Positions 1 through 12,059 are shown, counted from the stretch's first letter. The stretch: DNA of 64,000 bases from Strongylocentrotus purpuratus (GCF_000002235.5 NW_022145601.1:2058016-2122015), one strand, 5' to 3'. Made by a program: numbers and translations. Notes: generated by a model from the letters alone, not told the origin.

Positions 1-889
1 GCGATTAAAGGAGGCATGTCAATTTTTCACATTTTGCGTGTATTCTCTATGGGACATGACTTTTTCTCAAAACTGGATTCTACATCCTGTCTTTTGCGAG
101 CAATATCTCCGTCGTTTTAGCTTTGTTTACGCTGAACTTTGAGTATGTTGTAGCTGAGACAATAAGCTATCACAAGTGTGCCCTTTATTTTTCGATCAGA
201 TGCCGGGATCATGCTCATATTTCAATTACAAAGTGGGATTTGTGCATTCCATTTTCCGTTTACGTGTAATCTCTATGGGAAATGTTTTGGTATATCGGTA
301 ACGCACTTGACTTCCGACCTCGAGGTCCCTGGTTCGAGTCCGGGCGTCTCCAACAATTTTTTTTCTTCACTTTTTTTTCTTTTTGACCATTCACTCTACC
401 ATCTCCTTTGAATATTAAAACACGTACAATCGCAAATAATGTAATAAACAACCATATTTACTTTATTATTACCCTATTATCACTAGATCCATTACTTTTT
501 GCGTGTAATCCTTATGGGAGATGGCTTTTTCTCAAATCTGGATTCTACATTCTTGTCTTTTGCGAGCAATATCGCCGTTATTTCGGCTTGATTTTTGTTG
601 ATTTTTGAGTATGTTGTAGCTGAGACTATATACTATCTAAATGTTCTCTCATTTTTTTCAGTCTGATGTCATCATGGTCTGTTGATGATAATCATCAACA
701 TCATCATGATCATCATCATCATCATCGTCGTCATCCCCATTACTATCAAGATCATCATCATCATCATGATCATCATTGTTTACATGTCTATATAACTTCT
801 CCCTTTCTCAATATAGTAAATATTATAATACATCATAAGACTTGAAGACAGACCACCTAATTCGTCCCCATGACGAATTAAATTTCTAG
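1..889 (+). mobile_element. HINE/Helentron-like unit, 5' part outside window
   Basis: The unit carries the family core (start GCGATTAAAGGAGGCATGTC, then the tRNA-like module, a second diverged core near 500-640 and an ATC-repeat tract at about 690-780). It ends with the 3' inverted repeat GACAGACCACCT, the hairpin ATTCGTC/GACGAAT and CTAG (886-889) followed by TT. No protein gene is present. Short open frames here are read-through of repeats. The Helitron-type assignment is inferred from end structure only. Confidence 0.6.
278..351 (+). ncRNA. tRNA-like Pol III module, copy 1
   Basis: This is a 74-nt tRNA-sized segment. The acceptor arms GGAAATG and CGTCTCC pair at most positions. An A-box-like TGGTATATCGGTAACGC and an exact B box GGTTCGAGTCC are present, and the T stem CCTGG/CCGGG forms. 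The anticodon arm is poor and contains the palindrome GACCTCGAGGTC, so a working tRNA is unlikely. A run of eight T residues starts 5 nt downstream, which fits a Pol III terminator. It most resembles a tRNA-derived SINE head captured by the repeat unit. Confidence 0.6.
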
Positions 890-2737
890 TTATTTCTTTA
901 TTTTTATTTATTTTACCCCTTTTTTTGTTCACATGATAACTCAAGATCGCTTCAATCAATTTCCTTCAATTTTGGCACATTCATAGGTCATTGTCATGAG
1001 ACGTGACAGTAACATTTTCAAGGTCATCAAATCTTCATGACGTCATCCAGGCGCCATTTTGTGTTTGTTGGGGTACTTTTTACTCATGATCATATCTTCA
1101 TAACGGAAAAGCATTTCTCATTCATATTTATCATGATTGAGGTCAATATCCGTCCGGTCAATTTAAGGTAAAAAAACGCGCGCGCATGCGTACGTCCGCG
1201 CGTCAGCTCGCGCGCAAAATTTCAAAATGCTCAAAATCATATCAAATTAATTTTGCATACGTTTTAGGCCATTTTAAGCATTTTGCAAAAAAACGCGCAC
1301 ACGCGCATGCGCGCGCGTTTTCGCGCGTACTGGTATTTTCCAACATAGAATCGCCAATTTTTCTCTATCATCATATTTGGCACATTTTTTTCAAGCATTT
1401 TGATACCTTGTTTACCTTTTTCTGACCATTAATAACGGAATGAGCGTCCGTTTAAGATAATTTCCGTGCGTGCGAGCTCTTGTAATACATAGCATACATG
1501 GGCAAAAACATGCCTATACAAAATTCAATGTAGCGCTTTAGGATGGAAGGTGAACCCAATTTTTTTCTCCATATTTTGATAGAGTATGAATTGGAGATAT
1601 GATTTCATGTCTCATTTGACCCTCAATTAACTCATGACGTCATCATAATGGCCTCCCAACTCAAAGTTTCAATTTGCATATTATGACGTCAGCAGATTTC
1701 TGGAAAATTGACTGTATCTCCGTAAATATTGATTGACTTTCTTCCAAATTTTGATATGATCTAGCTGAGACAATTCTCTACAAATGCAGTTGCCACAATA
1801 TTTCATTTTGACAATGGCATCATGGCGTATTTTTGCAATTAAAGGAGGCATGTCAATTTTTGACATTTTGCGTGTATTCTCTATGGGACATGACTTTTTC
1901 TCAAAACTGGAATCTACATTCTCGTCTTTCACGAGCAATATCTCCGTAGTTATATCTTTGTTTACGCTGAGCTTTGAGTATGTTGTAGCTGAGACAATAG
2001 GCTATCACAAGTGTGTCCTTTATTTTTCGATCAGATGCCGGGATCATGCTTATATTTCACTTGCAAAGTGGGATTTGAAAATTCAATTTTCCGTTTACGT
2101 GTAATCTCTATGGGAAATGTTTTGGTATATCGGTAACGCACTTGACTTCCGACCTCGAGGTCCCTGGTTCGAGTCCGGGCATCTCCAACACTATTTTTTT
2201 TTCACTTTTTTTTTCTTTTTGACCTTTCACTGTACCATCTCCTTTGAATATTAACACACGTACAATCGCAAATAATGTAATAAACAACCATATTTACTTT
2301 ATTATTACCTTATTATCACTAGATCCATTACTTTTGGTGTGTAATCCTTATGGGAGATGACTTTTTCTCAAATCTGGATTCTACATTCTTGTCTTTTGCG
2401 AACAATATCGCCGTTATTTCGGCTTGGTTTTTGTTGATTTTTTAGTATGTTGTAGCTGAGACTATACGCTAACTAAATGTTCTCTAATTTTGTTCATTCT
2501 GATGTCATCGTGGTCTCTTGATGATAATCATCAACATCATCATGATCATGATCATCATCATCATCATCGTCATCACCATTACTATCAAGATCATCATCAT
2601 CATGATCATCATGATGATCATCATTGTTTACATGTCTATATAACTTCTCCCTTTCTCAATATAGTAAATATTATAATTTCTCATAAGACTTGAAGACAGA
2701 CCACCTAATTCGTCCCCATGACGAATTAAATTTCTAG
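890..2737 (+). mobile_element. HINE/Helentron-like unit with tRNA-like module
   Basis: This head-to-tail unit follows the previous CTAG directly. It contains GGCGCCATTTTG and TGACGTCA (1,038), CG-rich alternating tracts near 1,180-1,330, the conserved TGACGTCA pair (1,635 and 1,684), the core start near 1,837, the tRNA-like module and an ATC tract at 2,510-2,635. It ends with the hairpin and CTAG at 2,734-2,737. Open frames are artefacts of repeats. Confidence 0.6.
2113..2186 (+). ncRNA. tRNA-like Pol III module, copy 2
   Basis: This 74-nt copy has intact A and B boxes and a long T-rich run shortly after the 3' end. One base differs from copy 1 in the 3' acceptor strand (CATCTCC for CGTCTCC). 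The anticodon arm is degenerate, as in the other copies. Confidence 0.6.
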
Positions 2738-4739
2738 TTTTTCAGGTGGGCTGTATATCGTACAGACCACCTTATAATTTCGTTAGAATTGCCTTTATTT
2801 ATTAGGTGGTCTGTCGATGACAGATCACCTATTGATTTCGTTAGAATTTTCTTTCTTTATTCTTTATTCTTTATTAGGTGGTCTGTCGATGACAGATCAC
2901 CTATTGATTTCGTTAGAATTTTCTTTCTTTATTCTTTATTCTTTATTCTTTATTCTTTATTTATTTTTATTTATTCCGTACACTTTTTTTGTGTATACGT
3001 TTACTCGAACTCGACCTGGTCAATTTCCTTCAAATTTCTGCTAGTCATCAGGCCCTATGATATGAAGTTCCCGAAACCTTTTTCAAGTTCATGGGGTCAT
3101 CGTGACGTCATCCAGGCGCCATTTTGTAAAAATCAGGTCAGTATCATATCTCGATAACGAGTCATCAAAAATCAACCATATTTGGTATACATCAACTTCA
3201 GGTCAAAGGTCAACGAAAAATGTCAAAAAAATTTGCGTGCGCACCTCGACGCGCACGTACGCGCGCATTAAAATTTTAAAATGGTCAAATTCGTTCCAAA
3301 TTAATTTTGCATACGTTTCAGGCCATTTTAAGCATTTTGCAAAAAAACGCGCGCACGGACATGCGCGCGCGTTTTCGCGCATAATTGCATCTTCCAACAT
3401 AGAATCGCCAAATTTTTTCTGTCATCATATTTGGCACATTTTTTCAAGCATTTTGATACCTTGTTCAACTTTTTCTGCCCATTAATAACGGAATGAGCGT
3501 CCGTTTAAGATAATTACCGTGCGTGCGAGCTCTTGTAATACATAACATACATGTGCAAAAACATGCCTATACAAAATTCATTGTAACTCTTCAGGATGGA
3601 TAGATACCCCCCAATTTCTTTCATATTTAAATAGATTATGAGTTGGAGATATGATTTCATGTTTCATTTGACCCTCAATTAACTCATGACGTCATCATAA
3701 TGGCCTCCGAACTCAAAATTTCAATTTTCATATTATGACGTCAGCAGATTTTTGGAAAATTGATTGTATCTCTGCAAATATTGATCAATTTTCTTTCAAA
3801 TTTTGATATGTTCTACCTTAGAATATTCTCTACAAATGCAGTCACCACGATATTTCATTTTGACAAAGGCATCATGGCGTATTTTTGCGATTAAAGGAGG
3901 CATGTCAATTTTTCACATTTTGCGTGTATTCTCTATGGGACATGACTTTTTCTCAAAACTGGTTTCTACATTCTCGTCTTTCGCGAGCAATATCTCCGTC
4001 GTTTTATCTTTGTTTACGCTGAGCTTTGAGTATGTTGTAGCTGAGACAATAAGCTATCACAAGTGTGCCTTTTATTTTTCGATCAGATGCCGGGATCATG
4101 CTCATATTTCACTTACAAAGTGGGATTTGAGAATTACATTTTCCGTTTACGTGTAATCTCTATAGGAAATGTTTTGGTATATCGGCAACGCACTTGACTT
4201 CCGACCTCGAGGTCCCTGGTTCGAGTCCGGGCGTCTCCAACAATTTTTTTTCTTCACTTTTTTTTCTTTTTGACCTTTCACTGTACCATCTCCTTTGAAT
4301 ATTAAAACACATACAATCGCAAATAATGTAATAAACAACCATATTTACTTTATTATTACCCTATTATCACTTGATCCATTACTTTTTGCGTGTAATCCTT
4401 ATGGGAGATGACTTTTTCTCAAATCTGGATTCTACATTCTTGTCTTTTGCGAGCAATATCGCCGTTATTTCGGCTTGATTTTTGTTGATTTTTGAGTATG
4501 TTGTAGCTGAGACTATATACTATCTCAATGTTCTCTCATTTTTTTCAGTCTGATGTCATCATGGTCTGTTGATGATAATCATCAACATCATCATGATCAT
4601 CATCATCATCATATTCGTCATCACAATTACTATCAAGATCATCATCATCATGATCATCATGATGATCATCATTGTTTACATGTCTATATAACTTGAAGGC
4701 AGACCACCTTATTCGTCCTCGTGACGAATTAAATTCTAG
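2738..4739 (+). mobile_element. HINE/Helentron-like unit with duplicated 5' hairpins
   Basis: The 5' end shows the 5' inverted-repeat hairpin (AGGTGGTCTGTC, short loop, GACAGATCACCT) at least twice in tandem near 2,804-2,910, each followed by ATTGATTTCGTTAGAATTTT. The body has the usual TGACGTCA and GGCGCCATTTTG motifs, a tRNA-like module and an ATC tract at about 4,565-4,675. It ends with hairpin and CTAG at 4,736-4,739. Confidence 0.6.
4165..4238 (+). ncRNA. tRNA-like Pol III module, copy 3
   Basis: This 74-nt copy has a B box identical to copy 1, one change in the D-arm (CGGCAACGC for CGGTAACGC), and a T run starting about 6 nt downstream. Confidence 0.58.
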
Positions 4740-6772
4740 TTTTTATTTATTCCGTACACTTTTTTTGTGTATACGTTTACTCGAACTCGACCTGGTCAAT
4801 TTCCTTCAAATTTCTGCTAGTCATCAGGCCCTATGATATGAAGTTCCCGAAACCTTTTTCAAGTTCATGGGGTCATCGTGACGTCATCCAGGCGCCATTT
4901 TGTAAAAATCAGGTCATTATCATATCTCAATAACGAGTAATCAAAAATAAACCATATTTAGTATACATCAACTTCCGGTCAAAGGTCAACTAAAAATGTC
5001 AACAAAATCCGTGCGCGCACCTCGACGCGCACGTACGCCCGCTTAAAATTTTTAAAATGCTCCAATTCGTCCCAAATTTTGTTTGCACACGTTTCAGGTC
5101 ATTTTAAGCATTTCAAAATTTTCCGTCCGTAAGTGTCCCCGCGCGCGTTGCGCGCGCTCACAGCGCGCGTAAAAAGTCAAATTTAATTTTTTTTACATGA
5201 TTTAGATTCCTCTTACCGTAAATGACAATTTACATTAATTTCAGTCACTCTTGACCTTTCATAAGGCCGTGAGCGCGCGTCAAAGTTCAAAATCCGCGCG
5301 TGCTGCTATGGGCAATATAATGCAAATTTGATCAAAAACATGCCATTTTAAAAATCAAAATAGCTCTTCAGATAGTCCATTGACCCCCAATTTTTATATC
5401 ATGGTTGGAAAAAGCATGAGTTGGAGATATGAATTCATGTCTCATTTGATCCTCAATTAACTCATGACGTCATCATAATGGCCTCCGAACTCAAAATTTC
5501 AATTTGCATATTATGACGTCAGCAGATTTTTGGAAAATTGATTGTATCTCTGTAAATATTGATCAATTTTCTTTCAAATTTTGATATGTTCTACCTGAGA
5601 ATATTCTCTACAAAGGCAGTTGACACAATATTTCATTTTGACAATGGTATCATGGCGTATTTTTGCGATTAAAGGAGGCATGTCAATTTTTCACATTTTG
5701 CGTGTATTCTCTATGGGACGTGACTTTTTCTCAAAACTGGATTATACATTCTCGTCTTTCGCGAGCAATATCTCCGTCGTTTTATCTTTGTTTACGCTGA
5801 GCTTTGAGTATGTTGTAGCTGAGACAATAAGCTATCACAAGTGTGCCCTTTATTTTTCGATCAGATGCCGGGATCATGCTCATATTTCACTTACAAAGTG
5901 GGATTTGAGAATTCCATTTTCCGTTTACGCACACGTTTGTGTTCGTAATGGTCGTACGCAACCTAGAATCTCCTTTTTTTTGTCTATCATAGTATTGCCC
6001 ATTTTATTCCAAACAATTTGATACCATGTTTATCTGTTTATGACCATTAATAACGAAATGAGCGTCCGTTCAAGGTAAAGTCCGTTCGAACACTCAATTA
6101 ACTCATGACGTCATCATGATGGCCTCCGTTCAAGGTAAATGTCCGTGCGTGCGAGCTCTTGTAATACATAGCATATATGGGCAAAAACATGCCTATACAA
6201 AATCCATTGTAGCTCTTTAGGATGCAAGATGACCCCAATTTTTTTTTCATATCTTGATAAAGTATGAGTCGGAAATATGATTTCATGTCTCATTTGACCC
6301 TCAATTAACTCATGACGTCATCATAATGGCCTCCGAACTCAAAATTTCAATTTGCATATTATGACGTCATCATATTTTTGAAAATTGATTGTATCTCTGT
6401 AAATATTGATCGATTTTCATCCAAATTTTGATATGTTTTAGCTGAGACAATTCTCTACAGATGCAGTTTCACGAATTTTCATTTTGATAAAAACATCATG
6501 GCTTTTTTTGCGATTAAAGGAGGCATGTCAATTTTTTACATTTTGCGTGTATTCTCTATGGGACATGACTTTTTCTGAAAACTGGATTCTACATTCTTGT
6601 CTTTCGCGAGCAATATCTCCGTCGTTTTATCTTTGTTTACGCTGAGCTTTGAGTATGTTGTAGCTGAGACAATATGCTATCATAAGTGTGCCCTTTATTT
6701 TTCGATCAGATGCCGGGATCATGCTCATATTTCAGACCACCTTAATCGTCCTCGTGACGATTTAAATTCTAG
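4740..6772 (+). mobile_element. Mosaic HINE/Helentron-like unit without tRNA-like module
   Basis: The 5' portion to about 5,420 matches the subfamily that dominates the arrays at 21.8-32.8 kb (motifs such as TTACCGTAAATGACAATTTA). The 3' portion matches the left-array subfamily (CTCAATTAACTCATGACGTC). Two partial cores are present, near 5,665 and 6,510. It ends at 6,769-6,772 with the hairpin AATCGTC/GACGATT and CTAG. The ATC tract is missing. Confidence 0.55.
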
Positions 6773-8627
6773 TTCTTTATTCTTTCTTTATTTATTTTTA
6801 TTTCTTCCGTACACTTTTTTTGTGTATACGTTTACTCGAAATCGACTTGGTCAATTTCCTTCAAATTTCTGATAGTCATTAGGCCCTATAATATCAAGTT
6901 CCCGAAACCTTTTTCAAGTTCATGGGGTCATCGTGACGTCATCCAGGCGCCATTTTGTAAAAATCAAGTCATTATCATATCTCGATAACGAGTCTTCAAA
7001 AATAAACCATATTTGGTATACATCAACTTCAGGTCAAAGTTCAACTAAAAATGTCAACAAAATTTGCGCGCGCACCTCGACGCGCACGTACGCGCGCATT
7101 AAAATTTTAAAATGCTCAAATTCGTTCCAAATTTTTTTTGCACACGTTTCAGGCCATTGTAAGCATTTTCAAGATTTTGCGCGAGAGCACTTTTTTGCGC
7201 GCGTTTCCGCGCGTAAGTGCGCGTACTGACATTTTACAACATGGAAACGCCAAATTTTCTCTATCATATCAACCACATTTTTCCAAGCATTTTGATACCT
7301 TGTTCACCTTTTTCTGACTAGTGATAACGCAATGAGCGTCCGTCAAAGTTTACAGCACACGCGGATCTGCATTATCCCTATCCACATTACATGTGCAAAA
7401 ACAAGCCTATACAAAATTCATTTTAACTCTTCAGAATGGATAGATACCCCCAATTTTTTTCATATTTAGATAGATCATGAGTCGGAGATATGATTTCATG
7501 TCTCATTTGACCTTCAATTAACTCATGACGTCATCATAATGGCCTCCGAACTTAAAATTTCAATTTGCATATTATGACGTTAGCAGATTTTTGGAAAATT
7601 GATTGTATCTCTGTAAATATTGATCAATTTTCTTTCAAATTTTGATATGTTTTAGCTGAGAATATTCTCTACGAATGTATTTGCCACGATATTTCATTTG
7701 AACAATGGCATCATGGCGTATTTTTGCGATTAAAGGAGGCATGTCAATTTTTCACATTTTGCGTGTATTCTCTATGGGACATGACTTTTTCTCAAAACTG
7801 GTTTCTACATTCTTGTCTTTCGCGAGCAATATCTCCGTCGTTTTATCTTCGTTTACGCTGAGCTTTGAGTATGTTGTAGCTGAGTCAATATGCTATCGTT
7901 AGTGTGCCCTTTAATTTTCGATCAGATGCCGGGATCATGCTCATATTTCACTTACAAAGTGGGATTTGATAATTCCATTTTCCGTTTACGTGTAATCTCT
8001 ATGGGAAATATTTTGGTACATCGGTAACGCACTTGACTTCCGACCTCGAGGTCCCTGGTTCGAGTCCGGGCGTCTCCAACAATTTTTTTCTACACTTTTT
8101 TTTTCTTTTTGACCTTTCACTGTACCTTTTCCTTTGCTTATTAAAACACGTAGAATCACAAATAATGTTATAAACAACCATGTTTACTTTATTATTCCCC
8201 TATTATCACTTGATCCATTACTTTTTGAGTGTAGTCCCTATGGGAGATGACTTTTTCTCAAATCTGGATTCTACATTCCTGTCTTTTGCGAGCAATATCG
8301 CCGTTATTTCCGTTTGGTTTTTGTTGATTTTGGAGTATGTTGTAGCTGAGACTATATGCTATCTAAATGTTCCCTCATTTTTTTTCAATCAGATGTCATC
8401 ATGGTCTGTTGATGATCATCATCAACATCATCATGATCATCATCATCATCATCAACATCGTCATCACCATTACTATCAAGATCATCATCATCATGATCAT
8501 CATGATGATCATCATTGTTTACATGTCTATATAACTTCTCCCTTTCTCAATATAGTAAGTATTATAATCTATCATAAGACTTGAAGACAGACCACCTTAA
8601 TCGTCCTCGTGACGATTTAAATTCTAG
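6773..8627 (+). mobile_element. HINE/Helentron-like unit with tRNA-like module
   Basis: This head-to-tail unit holds the core near 7,727, a tRNA-like module, a second diverged core near 8,220-8,360 and an ATC tract at about 8,405-8,515. The 3' end has GACAGACCACCT, the hairpin AATCGTC/GACGATT and CTAG at 8,624-8,627. It has no protein gene. Confidence 0.6.
8004..8077 (+). ncRNA. tRNA-like Pol III module, copy 4
   Basis: This 74-nt copy has an intact B box GGTTCGAGTCC and a D-arm variant (TACATCGGTAACGC). A T run follows. The acceptor is weaker than in copy 1 (GGAAATA). Confidence 0.55.
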
Positions 8628-10139
8628 TTATTAAATATTTTTCTTATTTCTAACCACTTTTTTGTTGGCAAGATAACTTGAAAATGGCTCGATCAAATGC
8701 CTTGAAATTTGGCACACATATGTATAGACATATGTACAAAACACAGAAATTTTTTCAACCTTGACCTTGACTGATGACGTCATCTAGGCGCCATTTTGTA
8801 AAATTTTACGAAAATCAACTCATGATCATATCTTCATAACCAAAAGCTATTTCTCATTCATATTTATCATGATCAAGGTCAATATCCGTCCGGTCAATTT
8901 CAGGTCAAATAACGCGCGCGTGCGCGTACGTCCGCGCGTTAATGCGCGCGCAAAATTTTAAAATGCTCAAAATCGTCTCAAAATCATTTTGCATACGTTG
9001 TAGGCCATTCTAAGCATTTTATAAAAAATCGCGCACAAGTGCATGCGCGCGCGTTTTCGCGCGTAAAAGTATTACACAACATAGATTCGCCATTTTTTTT
9101 CTTTTATAATATTCCACATATATATACAAACAAATTGATACCATGTTTGTCTCTTTATGACTATTAACTCTTTATGCGCCACTTAAAAAACCCCCCTGTG
9201 CCACATTCTTTTAGGGTCACACATTTCGAGGGAATCTTTATTGACTCTGCTGAATCAAGAGGCTATAACTCTTCACTGGATGATCATGATGAAAAATATT
9301 GTGCAGCAAAGTTGTAGACCGGAAAACGTGCTTTTCGATGAACCGTCATTTGTTATATTTTGAATTATCATTTTTATAATAATCATAATTATATAATGTT
9401 TAATTTTTCTTATTTACGGCAGTTTTTTATCCCTCTAGAATTTCTTATTTAGCAATGATAAGACATCTTCAAATCGAATCTATTAGAAAGGTGGACTTCT
9501 TACCTTTCTTTACATACCTTGCTCAAGTATTCTAACAATTCAGAAGGTTAGTATTTAGGTTGTTGAAGAAAAGAAGTTCAATAGGGAGAGACTTGAAAGT
9601 ACCCCGCTCAGCCACCCTTGACAATGGGCTAATCTGCCCATTGAAATCCCTATTACCCCAGGTTATTGTCAATGTCCGGTTTAGCGGGGCATGAAAAGGG
9701 ACGTCGTGGGGATGTTTTTCTTTGTTGTGCCATGATAAGTCAATAAGAAATAAGAGAATGTTATTGATTTTGCCCACTGGTATGAGCATGTAAAAATGGT
9801 ATAGGCATAATATATTATATGTGATATACATGACATAATCAGCATCTTATTGAAATGTCTCATTATGAATGTTCACCGCATCTGTTCTCTCACCTTCTTT
9901 ACCCCTCAATAAAATTGATTTCAAGTACATTTATCACAGCCATAGATATACAAAGAAAGAATGAATCAATCTTAAAATATAAACTATATTGCATTGTTTT
10001 CCATTTACTTTATTGTGAGAGAGCTTATTATCAGAAATGATTGACGAGTGGAGTATGCAATGAATAAAATATGGAGAACGGACGTGAGAGACATTATGAG
10101 AGAGAAATAGTGATATGAAATGAAAGGACTTTACTGTGA

Positions 10140-11737
10140 ATAAAGATTATAAGAGAAAGAGATAAAGATGACGGCAAGACAGGATACATATTGATACGAA
10201 AATAACAATAATAATGAGATAGAGATGACGGAAAGAAAGAGAGTAAACACTGATAGCATAAGAATGAATAAAGATAATAAGAGAAAGATATAGAGATGAC
10301 GGCAAGACATAGGGTACATATAGATAGGAAAATGATAATAATAATAAGATAGAGATGACGGAAAGAAAGAGAGTAAACACTGATAGCATAAGAATGAATA
10401 AAGATAATAAGAGAAAGATATAGAGATGACGGCAAGACATAGGGTACATATAGATAGGAAAATGATAATAATAAAAAGATAGAGATGACGGAAAGAAAGA
10501 GAGTAAACACTGATAGCACAAGAATGAATAAAGATAATAAGAGAAATATATAGAGATGACGGCAAGACATAGGATACATATTGATAGGAAAATAATAATA
10601 ATAATAAGATAGAGATGACGGCAAGACATAGGATACATATTGATAGGAAAATAATAATAATAATAAGATAGAGATGACGGCAAGAAAGAGAGTAAACACT
10701 GATAGCATAAGAATGAATAAAGATAATAAGAGAAAGATATACAGATGACGGCAAGACATAGGGTACATATAGATAGGAAAATGATAATAATAATAAGATA
10801 GAGATGACGGAAAGAAAGAGAGTAAACACTGATAGCATAAGAATGAATAAAGATAATAAGAGAAAGATATAGAGATGACGGCAAGACATAGGGTACATAT
10901 AGATAGGAAAATGATAATAATAAAAAGATAGAGATGACGGAAAGAAAGAGAGTAAACACTGATAGCACAAGAATGAATAAAGATAATAAGAGAAATATAT
11001 AGAGATGACGGCAAGACATAGGATACATATTGATAGGAAAATAATAATAATAATAAGATAGAGATGACGGCAAGACATAGGATACATATTGATAGGAAAA
11101 TAATAATAATAATAAGATAGAGATGACGGCAAGAAAGAGAGTAAACACTGATAGCATAAGAATGAATAAAGATAATAAGAGAAAGATATACAGATGACGG
11201 CAAGACATAGGGTACATATAGATAGGAAAATGATAATAATAATAAGATAGAGATGACGGCAAGAAAGAGAGTAAACACTGATAGCATAAGAATGAATAAA
11301 GATAATAAGAGAAAGATATAGAGATGACGGCAAGACATAGGGTACATAATTATAGATAGGAAAATGATAATAATAATAAGATAGAGATGACGGAAAGAAA
11401 GAGAGTAAACACTGATAGCATAAGAATGAATAAAGATAATAAGAGAAAGATATAGAGATGACGGCAAGACATAGGGTACATATAGATAGGAAAATGATAA
11501 TAATAATGAGATAGAGATGACGGCAAGAAAGAGAGTATTACACTCATAGCATAATAATGAATAAAGATAATAAGAAAAAGATATACAGATGACGGCAAGA
11601 CATAGGGTACATATAGATAGGAAAATGATAATAATAATAAGATAGAGATGACGGAAAGAAAGAGAGTAAACACTGATAGCATAAGAATGAATAAAGATAA
11701 TAAAAGAAAGATATAAAGATGACGGCAAGACAGGATA
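10140..11737. repeat. 130-bp minisatellite with 449-bp higher-order period
   Basis: The tandem unit of about 130 bp is made of two related halves (about 71 and 59 bp), each starting near AGAGATGACGG. The marker GAGTAAACAC recurs at 10,241, 10,371, 10,501, 10,690, 10,820, 10,950, 11,139, 11,269, 11,403, 11,533 and 11,663. The spacings are 130, 130 and 189, repeating every 449 bp in the first part, because the 59-bp half is duplicated once per higher-order unit. Because 130 is not a multiple of 3 and stops are rare on the minus strand, very long but meaningless open frames arise there. Confidence 0.9.
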
Positions 11738-12059
11738 CATCTTTCTTTCATTAGTTTTATTCATTCTTATTCTATCACTGTCTACTCTCTTTCTTGCTGT
11801 CATCTCTAGCTCTTTCATTAATTTTTATTCATTCTTATTCTATCAGTCTACTCTCTTTCTTGCTGTCATCTCTATCTCTTTCTTTCATTATTTTTATTCA
11901 TTCTTATTCTATCACTGTCTACTCTCTTTCTTGCTGTCATCTCTATCTCCTTCTTTCATTTTTTTTATTCATTCTTATTCTATCAGTCTACTCTCTTTCT
12001 TGCTGTCATCTCTAGCTCTTTCATTAATTTCTATTCATTCTTATTCTATCAGTCTACTC
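11738..12059. repeat. Inverted block of the same minisatellite
   Basis: The repeat switches strand at about 11,738. Units now read CTCTTTCTTGCTGTCATCTC, the reverse complement of the GAGATGACGGCAAGAAAGAG motif of the first block. Units are shorter (about 65-70 bp) and number about five. The block abuts the transposase fragment. Confidence 0.85.

Noticed and set aside
278-351. A genuine tRNA gene
   Set aside because: The anticodon stem does not form with a 7-nt loop; promoter boxes alone are kept.
260-451. Short minus-strand frames with the phrase LETPGLEPGTSRSEV or RRPDSNQGPRGRK (also at 4,147, 7,986)
   Set aside because: These are reverse translations of the tRNA-like B-box region, a known kind of false protein.
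2490-2693. His/Asp-rich frames across ATC repeats (also 8,180, 31,825, 21,869)
   Set aside because: Microsatellite translation; the ATC tract is non-coding.
1-9167. CRISPR-like array
   Set aside because: Repeats are far too long and unevenly spaced, spacers are absent and the DNA is animal-like.
9532-9831. Minus-strand frame of 99 codons inside the piggyBac element as transposase C-terminus
   Set aside because: No DDE motifs or Cys-rich finger; part of it is hairpin sequence.
10094-11818. Very long open frames (574, 400 and 371 codons) on the minus strand
   Set aside because: They are translation of the 130-bp minisatellite in three frames, with no codon-like constraint and only S/L/Y/I/F-rich low complexity.
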